Shown here one piece after another: positions 45,036 through 54,484 of a stretch of DNA of 64,000 nt. Below the pieces are notes generated by a model. The model saw nothing but the letters and a program-made list of their open reading frames with translations, was not told the origin of the DNA and did not search any database. The first letter of the stretch is position 1; each line of letters starts with the position of its first letter. The DNA comes from DTCV01 sp964641155 (GTDB taxonomy: Archaea > Thermoproteota > Thermoprotei_A > Sulfolobales > NBVN01): the NCBI GenBank assembly GCA_964641155.1, contig CAZXJO010000002.1, forward strand, positions 124,001 to 188,000, in the 5' to 3' direction. The translations under genes and the position numbers were made by a program.

Positions 45036-46481
45036 CTAAATGGGGAGTGTGCTCATCAATAGCTCTAACAGTACGTGAGGTGCTAACCACGTAATTATCA
45101 GCAACACGATTATGATGATTAGACCGAGACGCATATGTAGCGGTACGTCGACGAAGCACACGTTGGTAGGCTTTAGAGGGCCGAACACAACCTTCTTAAC
45201 AACCCTTAGCCCATAGGCGACGGTGAGTAGCATCGATATTAACGCGGTCAAGGACAACGCGTAGAACTCCGCGGAAGCTTCCGCAGCTGATTTAAGGACA
45301 GCGGAAATTATGAGTAGCTTTGATATGAATCCTGCAAAGGGTGGTAGCCCAGCTAGGCTGAGGAACCCCACTATGAAGCCCACCCCGCAGAGTTTGTATT
45401 TACGCAAGATTCCGCTCACTAGGTTAATGTTCCTGATGTTTAGTGAGTAAATAATTATCCCAGAAGATAGGAAGAGTAGGGCCTTCGCATACGCGTGTGA
45501 CAGGTAGTGGTATGAGTAAGCCATCGTGCTTAGTAACGGGTCCTGAACTGATAGAGCTAGGGCTAAATAACCCATATGGCTAATACTTGAGTATGCTAGG
45601 ATTCTCTTAATGTCTGCCTCCAGCAAGGCCCCTAACCCTCCGTAGATTATCGATGCAAGGCCCCAAATCAGGAGCGGTAGTGAGAGCTCGCTACTACTGG
45701 CCATAGGTCCGAGGATCCTTAACATTCCGTAACCACCTATGCCCACGATTAGGGGACTTAGTATTGCGCTGAAAGGTGTTGGCGCCTCGGCATGTGCTGG
45801 TGGTAGCCAGAGGTGTAGGCCGAAGAGACCCATCTTCACCGCAAAACCCACCATCAATATGTAGTAAACCCAAGACGGGAGCGTTTTGCCGCTGAGCTCA
45901 GTGAATTGGAAGGATCCTACGTAGATGTAAATGGATGAGAGCCCGATGATGATGAGTAATGAACCAGCTAAGGACCACATCAAGTACGTGAAGGAGACGC
46001 TTGCCCTGTTCCCGTAACCGTAGAGGTATATTAAAGCCCAGGAGGTGAGCACTATTAACTCGTAGAATATCACGAATGCGATGATGTTGTAGGAGATTAT
46101 TACCCCCACAATGCCTGAGGAGTTGAGCAGTAATAACCCGTAGAAGAGGTTGAGAGATGCGTCCCCTAACTCACTAGCCCTGTGTTTCATGTACTCGTAT
46201 GAGTAGATGTATATTGATGGGAATAAGGTGAGAGCCGTTATCAAAATCAATATGTTGAACCCGTCAATACCCAAGGAGAAGGAGTACTCCAAGTGATCGC
46301 GAACGCTCACCTCAATGTAGTTCTCAACCATGGGCAGGGTCTTAAACAACGAAATGAGGATTAAGTAGATCGCAGTGACGCTCACTGAAGCAGTACTTAA
46401 GGCATGTGCAAGCCTATCATTACGAACGTTAAAGACCACCACCGCAGTTGCCATGGGTATTAGTACTAATTCGAGCACCAT
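45036..46481 (-). CDS. Antiporter-like membrane subunit, NuoN/NuoM type
   Basis: A 481-residue protein with about 13-14 helices of the NuoN/NuoM/Mrp family. The helix-5 Glu is in FYELIVLTSWALI and the helix-7 Lys in GFAVKMGLFGLHLWLPPAHAEAPTPFSA. A third usual lysine position (the LLKxGGYG motif) reads PLIVGIGGYG and so lacks Lys. It is six bases downstream of a NuoL-type gene on the same strand and is likely co-transcribed. No redox subunits of a complex accompany the pair. Confidence 0.9.
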   Translation of the reverse strand: MVLELVLIPMATAVVVFNVRNDRLAHALSTASVSVTAIYLILISLFKTLPMVENYIEVSVRDHLEYSFSLGIDGFNILILITALTLFPSIYIYSYEYMKHRASELGDASLNLFYGLLLLNSSGIVGVIISYNIIAFVIFYELIVLTSWALIYLYGYGNRASVSFTYLMWSLAGSLLIIIGLSSIYIYVGSFQFTELSGKTLPSWVYYILMVGFAVKMGLFGLHLWLPPAHAEAPTPFSAILSPLIVGIGGYGMLRILGPMASSSELSLPLLIWGLASIIYGGLGALLEADIKRILAYSSISHMGYLALALSVQDPLLSTMAYSYHYLSHAYAKALLFLSSGIIIYSLNIRNINLVSGILRKYKLCGVGFIVGFLSLAGLPPFAGFISKLLIISAVLKSAAEASAEFYALSLTALISMLLTVAYGLRVVKKVVFGPLKPTNVCFVDVPLHMRLGLIIIIVLLIITWLAPHVLLELLMSTLPI

Positions 46482-46487
46482 CAGCCA

Positions 46488-48464
46488 TCACCTAGTAATT
46501 GATACCAAGTATATTAAGAGGATGGAGAGCGTAATGACGTAAGTGGTAAGGAAGGAATCCATGTCGGCGGAACCCACCGCGCGTAGGAACCTCCCCAACC
46601 AACCTAGGAAATGCGACCATGCATACCCACTAACTAGGTTGAGGAGGTGCTCAGTTGTGTAGAAAAGTGAGTTTGAGACTGCCGTCAACTTCACAACCCC
46701 TGAGTGCGGGCCCGCGATGAAGTCCTTAACAACAGCATAGATCTTCCTTAAATCCTGCACCCGCCCAGGTCTTACCTCAAATTTGACGTAGAATGAGACC
46801 TGGATTAGTTGGTGTTCATATATGAGTACAGCCAGCAATACACCTGAGAGAGTTGCTGTAATGACCGTGCCAAGGAAAGCGGGGTCCATGTAGGTCATGT
46901 GTATTTCCTCAACCAGGGTGATCAAACTCACGATATTTCCCTTGATATCATATCCGGCAAAACCGGCGAGCAGTGAGGTTAGGGCGAGGAGGAGGGGTGG
47001 GAAGTACATCAACTTATCTACGTTGTGGTGTTTGCTCGGGGTGCCGTCAGATGTAGTGAAGGTTGTTATGAGCATTTTCGTTGCGTACGTCGCTGTTAGG
47101 AAGGTGCCTACCACGGTTGCCAGGAAGAGTATGTAGTGTCCCTCACCCACTACGGTCTCGATTATGAACTCCTTACTCCAGAAACCTAGCAATGGTGGGA
47201 CACCTATTAGGCTCATGGAGGATATTAAGGTGATCAGGAACAACTCTTTAAAATCCTTGAGGTGTAGTTTCATTTCGTTCATGTACAACGTACCGGTCGC
47301 ATGTATGGATATTCCAGCGGCTAGGAAGAGGGCAGATTTGAATAACGCGTGATTCATTAGGTGGTAGAATGTTGCTGAACTAGCTATTAATGGCATTTCA
47401 GCGAGGCCGGCAACCCCTAAAACTAGGTACATGTAACCTATCTGACTGATTGTTGAGTACGCCAGAAGCCTCTTCAACTCAACAGACCTAACAGCACTTA
47501 ACGCACCGCCAATCATGGAGACAATCCCCGAAAATATGAGCGCGTCGAATATCAGTGACGTAGTGTTGAAGGCTTGAGATATTTGGATTAAGTATGGGAG
47601 GAGTCGTAGCACTATGTAGACGCCGGCCTTAACCATCGTTGCTGAGTGTAGGAGTGCTGAAACAGGCGTGGGCCCGGCCATAGCGTAAGGTAGCCAAACG
47701 TGGAGGGGGAACTGAGCTGACTTAGCTGTAGGGCCGGCTAGGAATAAGACCAGCGGTAGAGTCACCATCCACTCAGGTAAGCCGTTGTTTGCTAATTCGT
47801 TGATGACCGCTAAGTCTTCATAGTACGGGGAGCCGGTAAGCATTATAAGCATTAAAATGCCTACCAGCATTAAGGCGTCTGAGCACCCAACTATTAGGAA
47901 CGTGATGTAGGAGCAGTGGGTAGGTGGGTGCAGGGGTGCTTTATTGGGGGGACCACCAATCCAGTACTCCCTCTCATCGCCGTAGTAGTATCCTATTAGG
48001 AGATAACTGCATAGGCTGACTCCCTCCCAACCGATAAACATTGTGAGGAAGTTGTCTGAATTGACCACGACTAACATGCTACTCATAAAGATAAGCATCA
48101 GGAACCAATACCTCCTAGTATCCCTGTACCTTACATCGTCCCTCATGTAGCTAATGGAGTAGGTGAGGATTAGGGTAGTTAACCCGCATACCAACGAACT
48201 TATTAAAGCGCTCAGCGGATCCAATCTGAGGGAAACGCCCACAGGTTTGATGTATGGTAGCCTTAACCACTCCTCAACCAAGACGATGTTAACGGGGCCT
48301 ACCTCAATTGCCTCGGACAACACCATTAAGGAGGCAATAAATGATGTAAGGGAGGCAACCACTGATGTAATACCACATGCTAGGTTGTTCCTAATAACAA
48401 GTACAATCAACGCCGAAATTATGGGTAGCGCTAGCTCGGCAGCCGTTAATACCTCAATCATCAC
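46488..48464 (-). CDS. Antiporter-like membrane subunit, NuoL type
   Basis: A 658-residue NuoL homologue with about 15-16 helices. Conserved channel residues are Glu in GWEGVSLCSYLL near 149 and Lys in TAKSAQFPLHVWLP near 254, followed by the classic AMAGPTPVSALLHSATMVKAG. The C-terminal half carries the extra region seen in NuoL, but shorter than the bacterial lateral helix. With the following NuoN-type subunit it could be an ion-pumping arm for a complex encoded elsewhere, for example the hydrogenase 22 kb away, or an Mrp-like antiporter. Confidence 0.92.
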   Translation of the reverse strand: MMIEVLTAAELALPIISALIVLVIRNNLACGITSVVASLTSFIASLMVLSEAIEVGPVNIVLVEEWLRLPYIKPVGVSLRLDPLSALISSLVCGLTTLILTYSISYMRDDVRYRDTRRYWFLMLIFMSSMLVVVNSDNFLTMFIGWEGVSLCSYLLIGYYYGDEREYWIGGPPNKAPLHPPTHCSYITFLIVGCSDALMLVGILMLIMLTGSPYYEDLAVINELANNGLPEWMVTLPLVLFLAGPTAKSAQFPLHVWLPYAMAGPTPVSALLHSATMVKAGVYIVLRLLPYLIQISQAFNTTSLIFDALIFSGIVSMIGGALSAVRSVELKRLLAYSTISQIGYMYLVLGVAGLAEMPLIASSATFYHLMNHALFKSALFLAAGISIHATGTLYMNEMKLHLKDFKELFLITLISSMSLIGVPPLLGFWSKEFIIETVVGEGHYILFLATVVGTFLTATYATKMLITTFTTSDGTPSKHHNVDKLMYFPPLLLALTSLLAGFAGYDIKGNIVSLITLVEEIHMTYMDPAFLGTVITATLSGVLLAVLIYEHQLIQVSFYVKFEVRPGRVQDLRKIYAVVKDFIAGPHSGVVKLTAVSNSLFYTTEHLLNLVSGYAWSHFLGWLGRFLRAVGSADMDSFLTTYVITLSILLIYLVSITR

Positions 48465-48567
48465 CGCTCCATGGCTTAATCAGCGTCAAGCAATTAAAGT
48501 TTACTGCAGTTTAAACTTTTCTATGAAGTTAAACACGTTTAAGTATGTCCCTAAAACCTTCAGAGCC

Positions 48568-49620
48568 TCAAATGCTGGCTAAGTAATCACCTATGGCCTT
48601 CCCAGCCGTTAAACCATCTTTCATGGCTAAGCCGATTCTGGAGGGGCCTAACACCACGTCCCCCGCCGCGTAGACACCCTTCCTAGTGGTCTCCCTGAAC
48701 TCGTTAACTAGTATCCTACCATCCTTACTCAGCTTAATTCCCAGAGTGCTGTCGAGTACTGGCGGTGTGGGGAGCTCGCCGACGCAGTTGATGACAACGT
48801 CGACCCCTAATTCGAAGTCACTCCCCTCTATGGGTACTGGCTTAGGCCTGCCGGACTCGTCCGGCCCGCCCAACCGACACTTAACGAGCATTATAGACTT
48901 GACCAAGTCCCCCCTACCTAGTATCTTAGTGGGTAGGACTAAATCCATCCACACCGCACCCATGGTGACTAACTTCGTTATCTCCCCCACCCCTGCAGGG
49001 GCCTCATTCACGGTCCTCCTGTAAAGTATGTAAACTTTGGAAGCACCCATTCTCAAAGCCTCAGTTGCTGCGTCCACTGCAGATAACCCCGCACCGACCA
49101 CGGCAACTACCTTACCACTTACGTCAGGGACTGATGACCTGTCCAGGTAGCCCAACTCGTACGCCTTAACCCTGAAGAGGAAGTCTAGGGCTTTGAACAC
49201 GTTTTTGAGATCCTCCCCCGGGATGCCGAGCGGCCTAGACCTCCACGCACCAGTCGATATAAGTGTCGCGTGGTAGGTATCAACTAACTCGCTGAACGTT
49301 ATCTTGGACTTGAAGAGTTCATCACCTTCATCATGAGCTTCATCGGAGCCCACTACCTTAGTACTGCCTACAAAGTTGACGTTTGAGAGTCCCATCAATT
49401 CTTTAACCCCATCCCTAACCGCTTTAACCCCTATCCTACTCCCAGGTATGGCGAAGAGCATGAGTCCTCCGGGCTCAGGAAGTTTATCGTAAACGTCCAC
49501 CTCAGCACCGCTACATCCTAGGTAACCAGCTGCAACCAGTCCGGCGGGACCCGCACCAATCACCGCAACCTTCTTACCGGCCAACCTTTTTCCGGGCATG
49601 CATGATAAGATGAACTTCAT
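48568..49620 (-). CDS. GltD/NfnB-like NAD(P)-linked flavoprotein
   Basis: A 350-residue pyridine nucleotide-disulfide oxidoreductase related to the small subunit of glutamate synthase and to NfnB. It has the FAD motif VAVIGAGPAGLVAAGYL near 19-35, PGGLMLFAIPGSR, the NAD(P) motif VAVVGAGLSAVDAA near 170-183 with downstream RRT, and GVYAAGDVVLGPSRIG near 314. The N-terminal double [4Fe-4S] domain of full-length GltD is missing, so electrons must leave through a partner. No gltB or NfnA is adjacent. It ends the same-strand run that includes the antiporter pair, but 103 bases separate them. Confidence 0.85.
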   Translation of the reverse strand: MKFILSCMPGKRLAGKKVAVIGAGPAGLVAAGYLGCSGAEVDVYDKLPEPGGLMLFAIPGSRIGVKAVRDGVKELMGLSNVNFVGSTKVVGSDEAHDEGDELFKSKITFSELVDTYHATLISTGAWRSRPLGIPGEDLKNVFKALDFLFRVKAYELGYLDRSSVPDVSGKVVAVVGAGLSAVDAATEALRMGASKVYILYRRTVNEAPAGVGEITKLVTMGAVWMDLVLPTKILGRGDLVKSIMLVKCRLGGPDESGRPKPVPIEGSDFELGVDVVINCVGELPTPPVLDSTLGIKLSKDGRILVNEFRETTRKGVYAAGDVVLGPSRIGLAMKDGLTAGKAIGDYLASI

Positions 49621-49675
49621 TCTAAGTCCTCAATCCTTAAATTTACGTCATTAATAAACATTTCAGAAATTCAGC

Positions 49676-50500
49676 GTGTCAGGTATGTGGGCAGGCATCT
49701 ACGTCATAATTGCCTCAATGCTGTGGTCCACAATCGGCGTAGCTACGCTGTTAAGCGGGGATGTGGTCCTCATGCTCATTACGCGCTCCTTGATAATCGC
49801 CGCAGTTAGTCTAGCTGTCTTCAGATCACTGTCTAGGGCATCGATATACGCTGGCTTGGTGTTGGGGCTATTATTCGTGTCGTATGTGATTTCAGTTACG
49901 TTAACCGGTGTGGGTCCGGCTGCGTACCTCCTCTACACCGCCCCCTTGTGGAGTTCCTTGATCGCGTTTAAATACGGGGAGAGGGTGAGTAAGGTAGCGT
50001 TCTTGGGGATGGTTTTAGTGCTGACGTCTGTGTTCTTAATGGGTGTTGAGAGCTTGGTAAGCCGTACGCTAAACTTCTACGGTTTCCTCTTAGGTCTTTT
50101 AACGGGTTTCATCTACGGCTCCTACATATCCCTGGTTAGGTACTTCTCGTCGAGAGGTCTTGACAAGGAAGTTTCGTGGGGTGCTATGCCTTACGTATTG
50201 CTGGTGGTTGCCCCACTGGCTATCTACAACTGCTTAACGGGCTTTGACTTCAGGAATTTAAGTAGTTCAATTATTGCCGGGTCATACTTAGCCGTCTTCT
50301 GCACTCTAATACCCTACAGGCTATTCGCCAAAGGCGCTAGAAGTTTGAAAGCATCCACGACATCGGTGGTCGCATCAATAGAACCCGTATTCGCGTCCAT
50401 TTGGGACTACGCCATATTCGGTAGGGTACCCACAGAACTTCTGTTAGCGGCCTACGTGTTAATGACGATTGCGTTGCTGTTAGTGTCCGCCGAGAAATGA
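49676..50500 (+). CDS. EamA/DMT-family transporter
   Basis: A 274-residue membrane protein with ten helices in two EamA repeats, the second visible as TTSVVASIEPVFASIWDYAIFGRVP near 220-245. It probably exports amino acids or related metabolites. Start GTG 49676 or ATG 49685. It is a second family member in the window, only distantly similar to the one at 36028-36903. Confidence 0.85.
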   Translation: MSGMWAGIYVIIASMLWSTIGVATLLSGDVVLMLITRSLIIAAVSLAVFRSLSRASIYAGLVLGLLFVSYVISVTLTGVGPAAYLLYTAPLWSSLIAFKYGERVSKVAFLGMVLVLTSVFLMGVESLVSRTLNFYGFLLGLLTGFIYGSYISLVRYFSSRGLDKEVSWGAMPYVLLVVAPLAIYNCLTGFDFRNLSSSIIAGSYLAVFCTLIPYRLFAKGARSLKASTTSVVASIEPVFASIWDYAIFGRVPTELLLAAYVLMTIALLLVSAEK

Positions 50501-50565
50501 CCAAGGGAATGTACGTTAGAAACCGGAGGTAAGTGATGGTATGCGGGAAAAACTCCTGTAGGTTT

Positions 50566-50904
50566 TCAGCAACCATTTCTCCGTTTATCCGATGATAACT
50601 TGTAGTAGTATCCGAACTCCCTCCTCTCGCCGAACCCCTCTAACCCCTTACTCCTTAACTCCTTCCTCAAACGATCCGCTAATTCCTTACTCAGTTCACC
50701 CCTACCCTCTAGATAATTTATGACCTCCAAACCCTCCTCAACGCTCCTAGCCCTGCCCAGGAAGTCGTACACGTTCGGGACGTAGTTCCTTAGCGGGTCC
50801 CTAGAGAGTTCGCTGATGCTGGATGAGGACGCCTTACCCTCTAGTAACTCCTTCGACAGCTTAGGGAAGAGCTTCCGGAACTCCTCGACATCGAACTCAG
50901 GCAA
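50566..50904 (-). CDS. Small archaeal protein, DUF2095-like
   Basis: A 112-residue, highly charged helical protein. Its N-terminus, EFDVEEFRKLFPKLSKELLEG, with FRKxFPxLxKEL, matches my memory of the archaeal DUF2095 family, whose function is unknown. A Tyr-rich EFGYYYKL segment and a basic tail follow. Start ATG 50904, with TTTTTAAACCACATT-type AT-rich sequence just upstream at about 50935-50945. The 3' end faces the transporter gene. The family name is from recall of pattern only. Confidence 0.7.
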   Translation of the reverse strand: MPEFDVEEFRKLFPKLSKELLEGKASSSSISELSRDPLRNYVPNVYDFLGRARSVEEGLEVINYLEGRGELSKELADRLRKELRSKGLEGFGERREFGYYYKLSSDKRRNGC

Positions 50905-51230
50905 GCCTACTACCGAGATATCTAACGCTTATTACGTTTTTAAACCACATTATTGACGGATTTGATGAGGCCTTCGATCGCTGATTAACGTGATGACGGC
51001 AGGGTTTAACTGATACTCAAGCCTCAAAAGCTCGCAAGTCAGAACATCTCCGCATATTAAGTAGTCACACGATGAAGCAAGGAGCTGTAAGTCGGCAACC
51101 CATCACCAAACTCTCAGGTGCTGAGCCAGTACTGCTACCACATCTAATGAGTCCCTGAGCACGCTGACTTCAAGGCACTCCTAACACCTGAGACCAATTA
51201 AGGAGGGACTTCATTTCCGCATTGGCACTT
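50905..51230. other. Intergenic region, possible gene relic
   Basis: On the minus strand one frame (about 51175 to 50950) reads as 75 codons with a single in-frame TGA, and has a coding-like pattern (VLRDSLDVVAVLAQH, then DYLICGDVLT). It could be the end of a broken gene, but it could equally be chance. No RNA or repeat found. Confidence 0.25.
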
Positions 51231-51680
51231 CTATTGCCGCATGATTTTAGCCTTAACAACCCATATAGTTAGTGCCAGCATTAAGGATGCGGTAGACGCT
51301 AGTAGTAGTCCCATGTATTCCTTAGTGAGGGATGCTATTACGACCTCCCTAATGCTAACTATTAATCCAACCTCTGCGAGGCCTATGATCCTGCTGCCCG
51401 GGCTTGCCCTCAAAGCGACTATGAACCTTATCAGCTCAGCAAGAATTATCAGCATGAAGATGTCGTTCAGTATTAGGTCAGCTATTTCAGAATATGTTAC
51501 GTGTGGTGATAGAACCTCCCTTAAGTCTCGGATTGATGCGTAGCTAGCTACTACAACAAGGAAGACTATCAGCATTAATGTTAGTACCTCTACAATAACT
51601 ACCGTCTTAGTGCCTACGTCGCTCACAGCCTTATCGATACCACCTAGGTCCGGTATCTTAAGCACCGAAAGTTTATTCAA
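51231..51680 (-). CDS. PsiE-like membrane protein
   Basis: A 149-residue protein with four hydrophobic helices (about 25-48, 68-88, 98-115, 122-145). The motif AELIRFIVALRASPG followed by GLIVSIREVVIASL matches the PsiE (phosphate-starvation-inducible) family, whose molecular role is unknown. The start is ATG 51680. No phosphate genes are adjacent, but an AbrB-PhoU regulator lies elsewhere in the window. Confidence 0.78.
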   Translation of the reverse strand: MNKLSVLKIPDLGGIDKAVSDVGTKTVVIVEVLTLMLIVFLVVVASYASIRDLREVLSPHVTYSEIADLILNDIFMLIILAELIRFIVALRASPGSRIIGLAEVGLIVSIREVVIASLTKEYMGLLLASTASLMLALTIWVVKAKIMRQ

Positions 51681-52366
51681 TCCTAGACTATAAGTGTTGA
51701 TGTTACCAACACTTGACCCTGATCAACCTTCCGAACGTTCCACTCAGTCGCTTGAGTTTTAGGTCACGTTACTCATCCCAAGTAGATGGGACTTACCAAT
51801 ACTTCAGGGAAAATTACTTAACCAAATCAATACCACGGAGGTCTAATCCTTCAACAAGGTATTTGGTCTCAAGGCCTAGCTACAATCTAATTATTTACCT
51901 TTATGGTGGGTTGGAGGAGTAAGCTCCATCAAACGGAACCCCTCCGGGCCTAGCATTGACCATGGGAGGTCTAGCTTCCCTATATAAACATAGGTACATC
52001 TGCGCCTTCAACTTATTCGGTCCTACGTGCTTAACATAACCGCTGTTAAGGGCCCAAGGATGTTCAATGATCCGTAAGTTTTCAAGATTGTCCTACAACC
52101 ATCTAAGGCTGCGGCGTAGTCAGTACAGGGAGTCTAAAGTGTTTGTTGTAGGGGCGTAATCCCACCCTAGCAATTACTGTAGTTATCTTGGCCTCTTTAT
52201 TTGGTCTATGGGATGTCCTCAGTGCTGAGCTGATGGCTAATGTTGCTACGGATAACTCACTTAAGCAATACATGCCTATGAACTTGAATGGATTCCACCA
52301 ACGTATCCGTAGGTTGCGCTACCAACATCATTTAACCTTTAACGGTGGATGCTGTCAATCCTTATT
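51681..52366. other. Long intergenic stretch without a convincing gene
   Basis: About 690 bases with only short frames on both strands. The plus-strand frame that begins near 52165 (reading LAITVVILASLFGLWDVLSAEL, with residues resembling a membrane or transposase segment) runs into the end of purE and lacks a start. The piece may be a decayed gene or mobile element, but no terminal repeats or target duplications are visible. Confidence 0.35.
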
Positions 52367-52849
52367 TCACTCGAGTTTCGCGGAGAGTACCTCACCCCTC
52401 ATGGCCTTCATAAACTCCTCTAACTTCTCGGCGATTTGGGGGTACTTGATGGCTAGGATCCTTAAGGCCAGTAGCGCCGCGTTCTTGGAGTTCCCCACCC
52501 CTACGGTGGCCACCGGCACTCCGTAAGGCATTTGAACAATTGAAAGTAGTGAGTCAATACCGTTTAGGTACTTAGAAGGTATTGGAACACCTACCACTGG
52601 TATGCGGGCTAATGCGGCGATCATACCTGGTAGGGCTGCGGCGCCGCCGGCACCAGCAACGATGACCTCAACACCTCCTTCAACAGCCTTCTTAACGTAC
52701 TCAAACATGACTTCCGGGGTCCTATGAGCTGAGACAACCCTAACATCAACGTCGACACCAAATTGTTTTAAAATGTCAACGGCTTCCTTCATGACATCCC
52801 AATCAGATTTGCTGCCCATAACAACCGCGACTTTAGGGATACGTACCAC
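52367..52849 (-). CDS. purE: N5-carboxyaminoimidazole ribonucleotide mutase (PurE)
   Basis: PurE moves the carboxyl group in the sixth step of purine synthesis. The protein of about 160 residues has VMGSKSDWDVMKEA near the start, the SAHRTPEVMFEYV loop with catalytic His, AGAGGAAALPGMIAAL, and GIDSLLSIVQMPYGVPVATVGVG. The open frame extends to 53017, but the extra 56 residues are unlike PurE; GTG 52849 lies about 25 bases after a CTTATAAAG box, fitting a leaderless message, and begins just before the conserved domain. No other pur genes adjoin. Confidence 0.93.
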   Translation of the reverse strand: MVRIPKVAVVMGSKSDWDVMKEAVDILKQFGVDVDVRVVSAHRTPEVMFEYVKKAVEGGVEVIVAGAGGAAALPGMIAALARIPVVGVPIPSKYLNGIDSLLSIVQMPYGVPVATVGVGNSKNAALLALRILAIKYPQIAEKLEEFMKAMRGEVLSAKLE

Positions 52850-52870
52850 CGTATGCACAATTATGCTAAA

Positions 52871-52880
52871 CTTTATAAGG
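52871..52880 (-). promoter_or_regulatory. TATA box of purE
   Basis: On the minus strand the sequence reads CCTTATAAAG, a near-consensus archaeal TATA box, centred about 26 bases before the GTG at 52849. This placement predicts that transcription starts at or next to that GTG and rules against the longer open frame. Confidence 0.6.
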
Positions 52881-53083
52881 TTTACTTCTTTTAAATAACT
52901 TAGATTTTTACAATATCGTGAATAATTGCTTGGGCAAGCGCTTGTGACCCCCAATATATCGAAGGTTGTGTGAATGGAGCTTGATGCTTGTAAGGGTCTT
53001 ACGGAGGGGGTCATCATTCAAGTCTCTCATCACATTACCAAAGATTTAAATCCTGATGCAGAGTTACTATTAAGAGGTTTCTT

Positions 53084-54217
53084 ATGAAGGTAGGGGTCTT
53101 CAACGCATTGTTAGAACTTGCCGGTGGTAGTGAGAAGTTTGCTTTGGAACTCTGCAGAGCTCTTAATGAGTTAGGCCATGATGCCGAGCTAATAACGTTT
53201 TGTAGCGACTGGGACGCTCTACAACGCTCTCTAAGTTTGCTCGCGCCTGAGTATAAGCCCAAGCTTACCGCTAAGCCAACACCCCCTACCTACAACGTCT
53301 TAGATTCCGTACTCGCTGGGAGGTTCCTCAGACTTAAACGTTTAATACTGGCGAGCCATCTCCTAAAAGGTCTGCAGAACTCCGATTACGACATTCTCAT
53401 CGATACGAGCAGTAACATCCCATTAGATGTGGACATCTCATATATCCACTACCCGGCAGGAACCGGTGGGGGTGTTATCTATGCGTTTTACCACGTGCTC
53501 GTTAAGTTCCTAAGTAAGTTCTTAGAAGGTGATCCTAGGTTGGTGTTGACGAATAGTTCCTGGACTGCTGAGAAGGTGGTTGCCCTCTACCCAAGGCTCT
53601 CAGGCAGGGTCTACGTCCTCCACCCACCTGTGGATGTTGAGTACTTTAACGAGGGACTCGCTTACGGCAGGGAGAGGCTTGTGGTCACGATCTCCAGGTT
53701 CACGCCTGAGAAGAACTTAGATAAAGTTCTCGATGTCGCTAAAGAGTTGAAGGAGTATGAATTCGTGTTAGTAGGTTCGACCGCCAAGTACTCAGAACCA
53801 GTGATTAAGTCTTTGAAGAACCGCATAGATGGGGAGGGATTGGGGAACGTGAACATAATGGTTAACTTACCCAGGGACGAACTCAGGAAATTACTCAGCA
53901 GGGCTAAGTACTACCTACATCCACAGTTTGCAGAGCATTTCGGGATATCAGTTATTGAGGCGATGGCCGCTGGATGCGTACCCATAGTATATAGGGATGG
54001 CGGTGCATGGTATGACGTAGTTAGTAAGGTATCGGATGTGTTGGGCTATAACGACGTGGCTGAAGTCCCCAACATAATTAAACGCATAGATTGTGGGGGA
54101 GACCTCTACTCGGCGTTAAGAGATAAAAGCGTTGAGTACTCAAAGAAGTTTAATTACGAAGGCTTCAAGAAAAACCTCTCAAACTGGGTGAATTGCATTC
54201 TGAGGATTAAGAAGTAG
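53084..54217 (+). CDS. Glycosyltransferase, family 4 (GT-B fold)
   Basis: A 377-residue glycosyltransferase. The N-terminal domain has the glycine loop LLELAGGSEKFALEL near 9-23; the C-terminal GT1/GT4 domain has VVTISRFTPEKNLDKVLDVAKEL near 200-222 and the donor-site ExxxxxxxE motif in EHFGISVIEAMAAGCVPI near 285-302. ALG11-like acceptor features are not clear, so the sugar and acceptor are unknown. Likely cytoplasmic face of the membrane, in lipid-linked glycan assembly. ATG 53084 follows a GATTTAAATC TATA box at about 53041-53051. Confidence 0.88.
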   Translation: MKVGVFNALLELAGGSEKFALELCRALNELGHDAELITFCSDWDALQRSLSLLAPEYKPKLTAKPTPPTYNVLDSVLAGRFLRLKRLILASHLLKGLQNSDYDILIDTSSNIPLDVDISYIHYPAGTGGGVIYAFYHVLVKFLSKFLEGDPRLVLTNSSWTAEKVVALYPRLSGRVYVLHPPVDVEYFNEGLAYGRERLVVTISRFTPEKNLDKVLDVAKELKEYEFVLVGSTAKYSEPVIKSLKNRIDGEGLGNVNIMVNLPRDELRKLLSRAKYYLHPQFAEHFGISVIEAMAAGCVPIVYRDGGAWYDVVSKVSDVLGYNDVAEVPNIIKRIDCGGDLYSALRDKSVEYSKKFNYEGFKKNLSNWVNCILRIKK

Positions 54218-54249
54218 TTTAAAATCTCATGTGTGGTGGGTTCTGCTGC

Positions 54250-54459
54250 TCAGAACTCTACGACCTTACATTTGAGCTTGCTTAGGAATTCGTCCAGCTT
54301 CTCTAGGGGTATTTTATAGGTGATTAAGTATTTTTTGGTTCTGAACTTGAGCTTCGCTATCTTCTCTTTCTCTAGTTTCTTAACCCTGCACTCAGTTGCG
54401 ATCTCCCCTAATTTTAACGCCTGCTCCTCATCCTTTATCTCGAAGGGCATACCACTCAC
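54250..54459 (-). CDS. Small basic protein of unknown function
   Basis: A 69-residue Lys/Glu-rich protein with no membrane helix. It begins MSGMPFEIKDEEQALKLG and ends in a short strand-rich part (KYLITYKIPLEKLDEFL). Such small, charged, probably RNA- or ribosome-associated proteins are common in crenarchaea. The ATG at 54459 is preceded by TAACCTAGGTGAGTGGT, giving a GGTGA ribosome site. I do not know its family. Confidence 0.6.
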   Translation of the reverse strand: MSGMPFEIKDEEQALKLGEIATECRVKKLEKEKIAKLKFRTKKYLITYKIPLEKLDEFLSKLKCKVVEF

Positions 54460-54484
54460 CTAGGTTAACACTCTTAACTAGTTT

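Noticed and set aside
50950..51175. A 75-codon minus-strand frame with one stop that resembles a PIN-domain toxin.
   Set aside because: The resemblance rests on a few residues (DYLICGD) and the conserved acidic residues of PIN domains cannot be placed.
52850..53017. An N-terminal extension of PurE in the open frame.
   Set aside because: The extra residues do not resemble PurE, and the TATA box at 52871-52880 lies inside this stretch, placing transcription start at about 52849.
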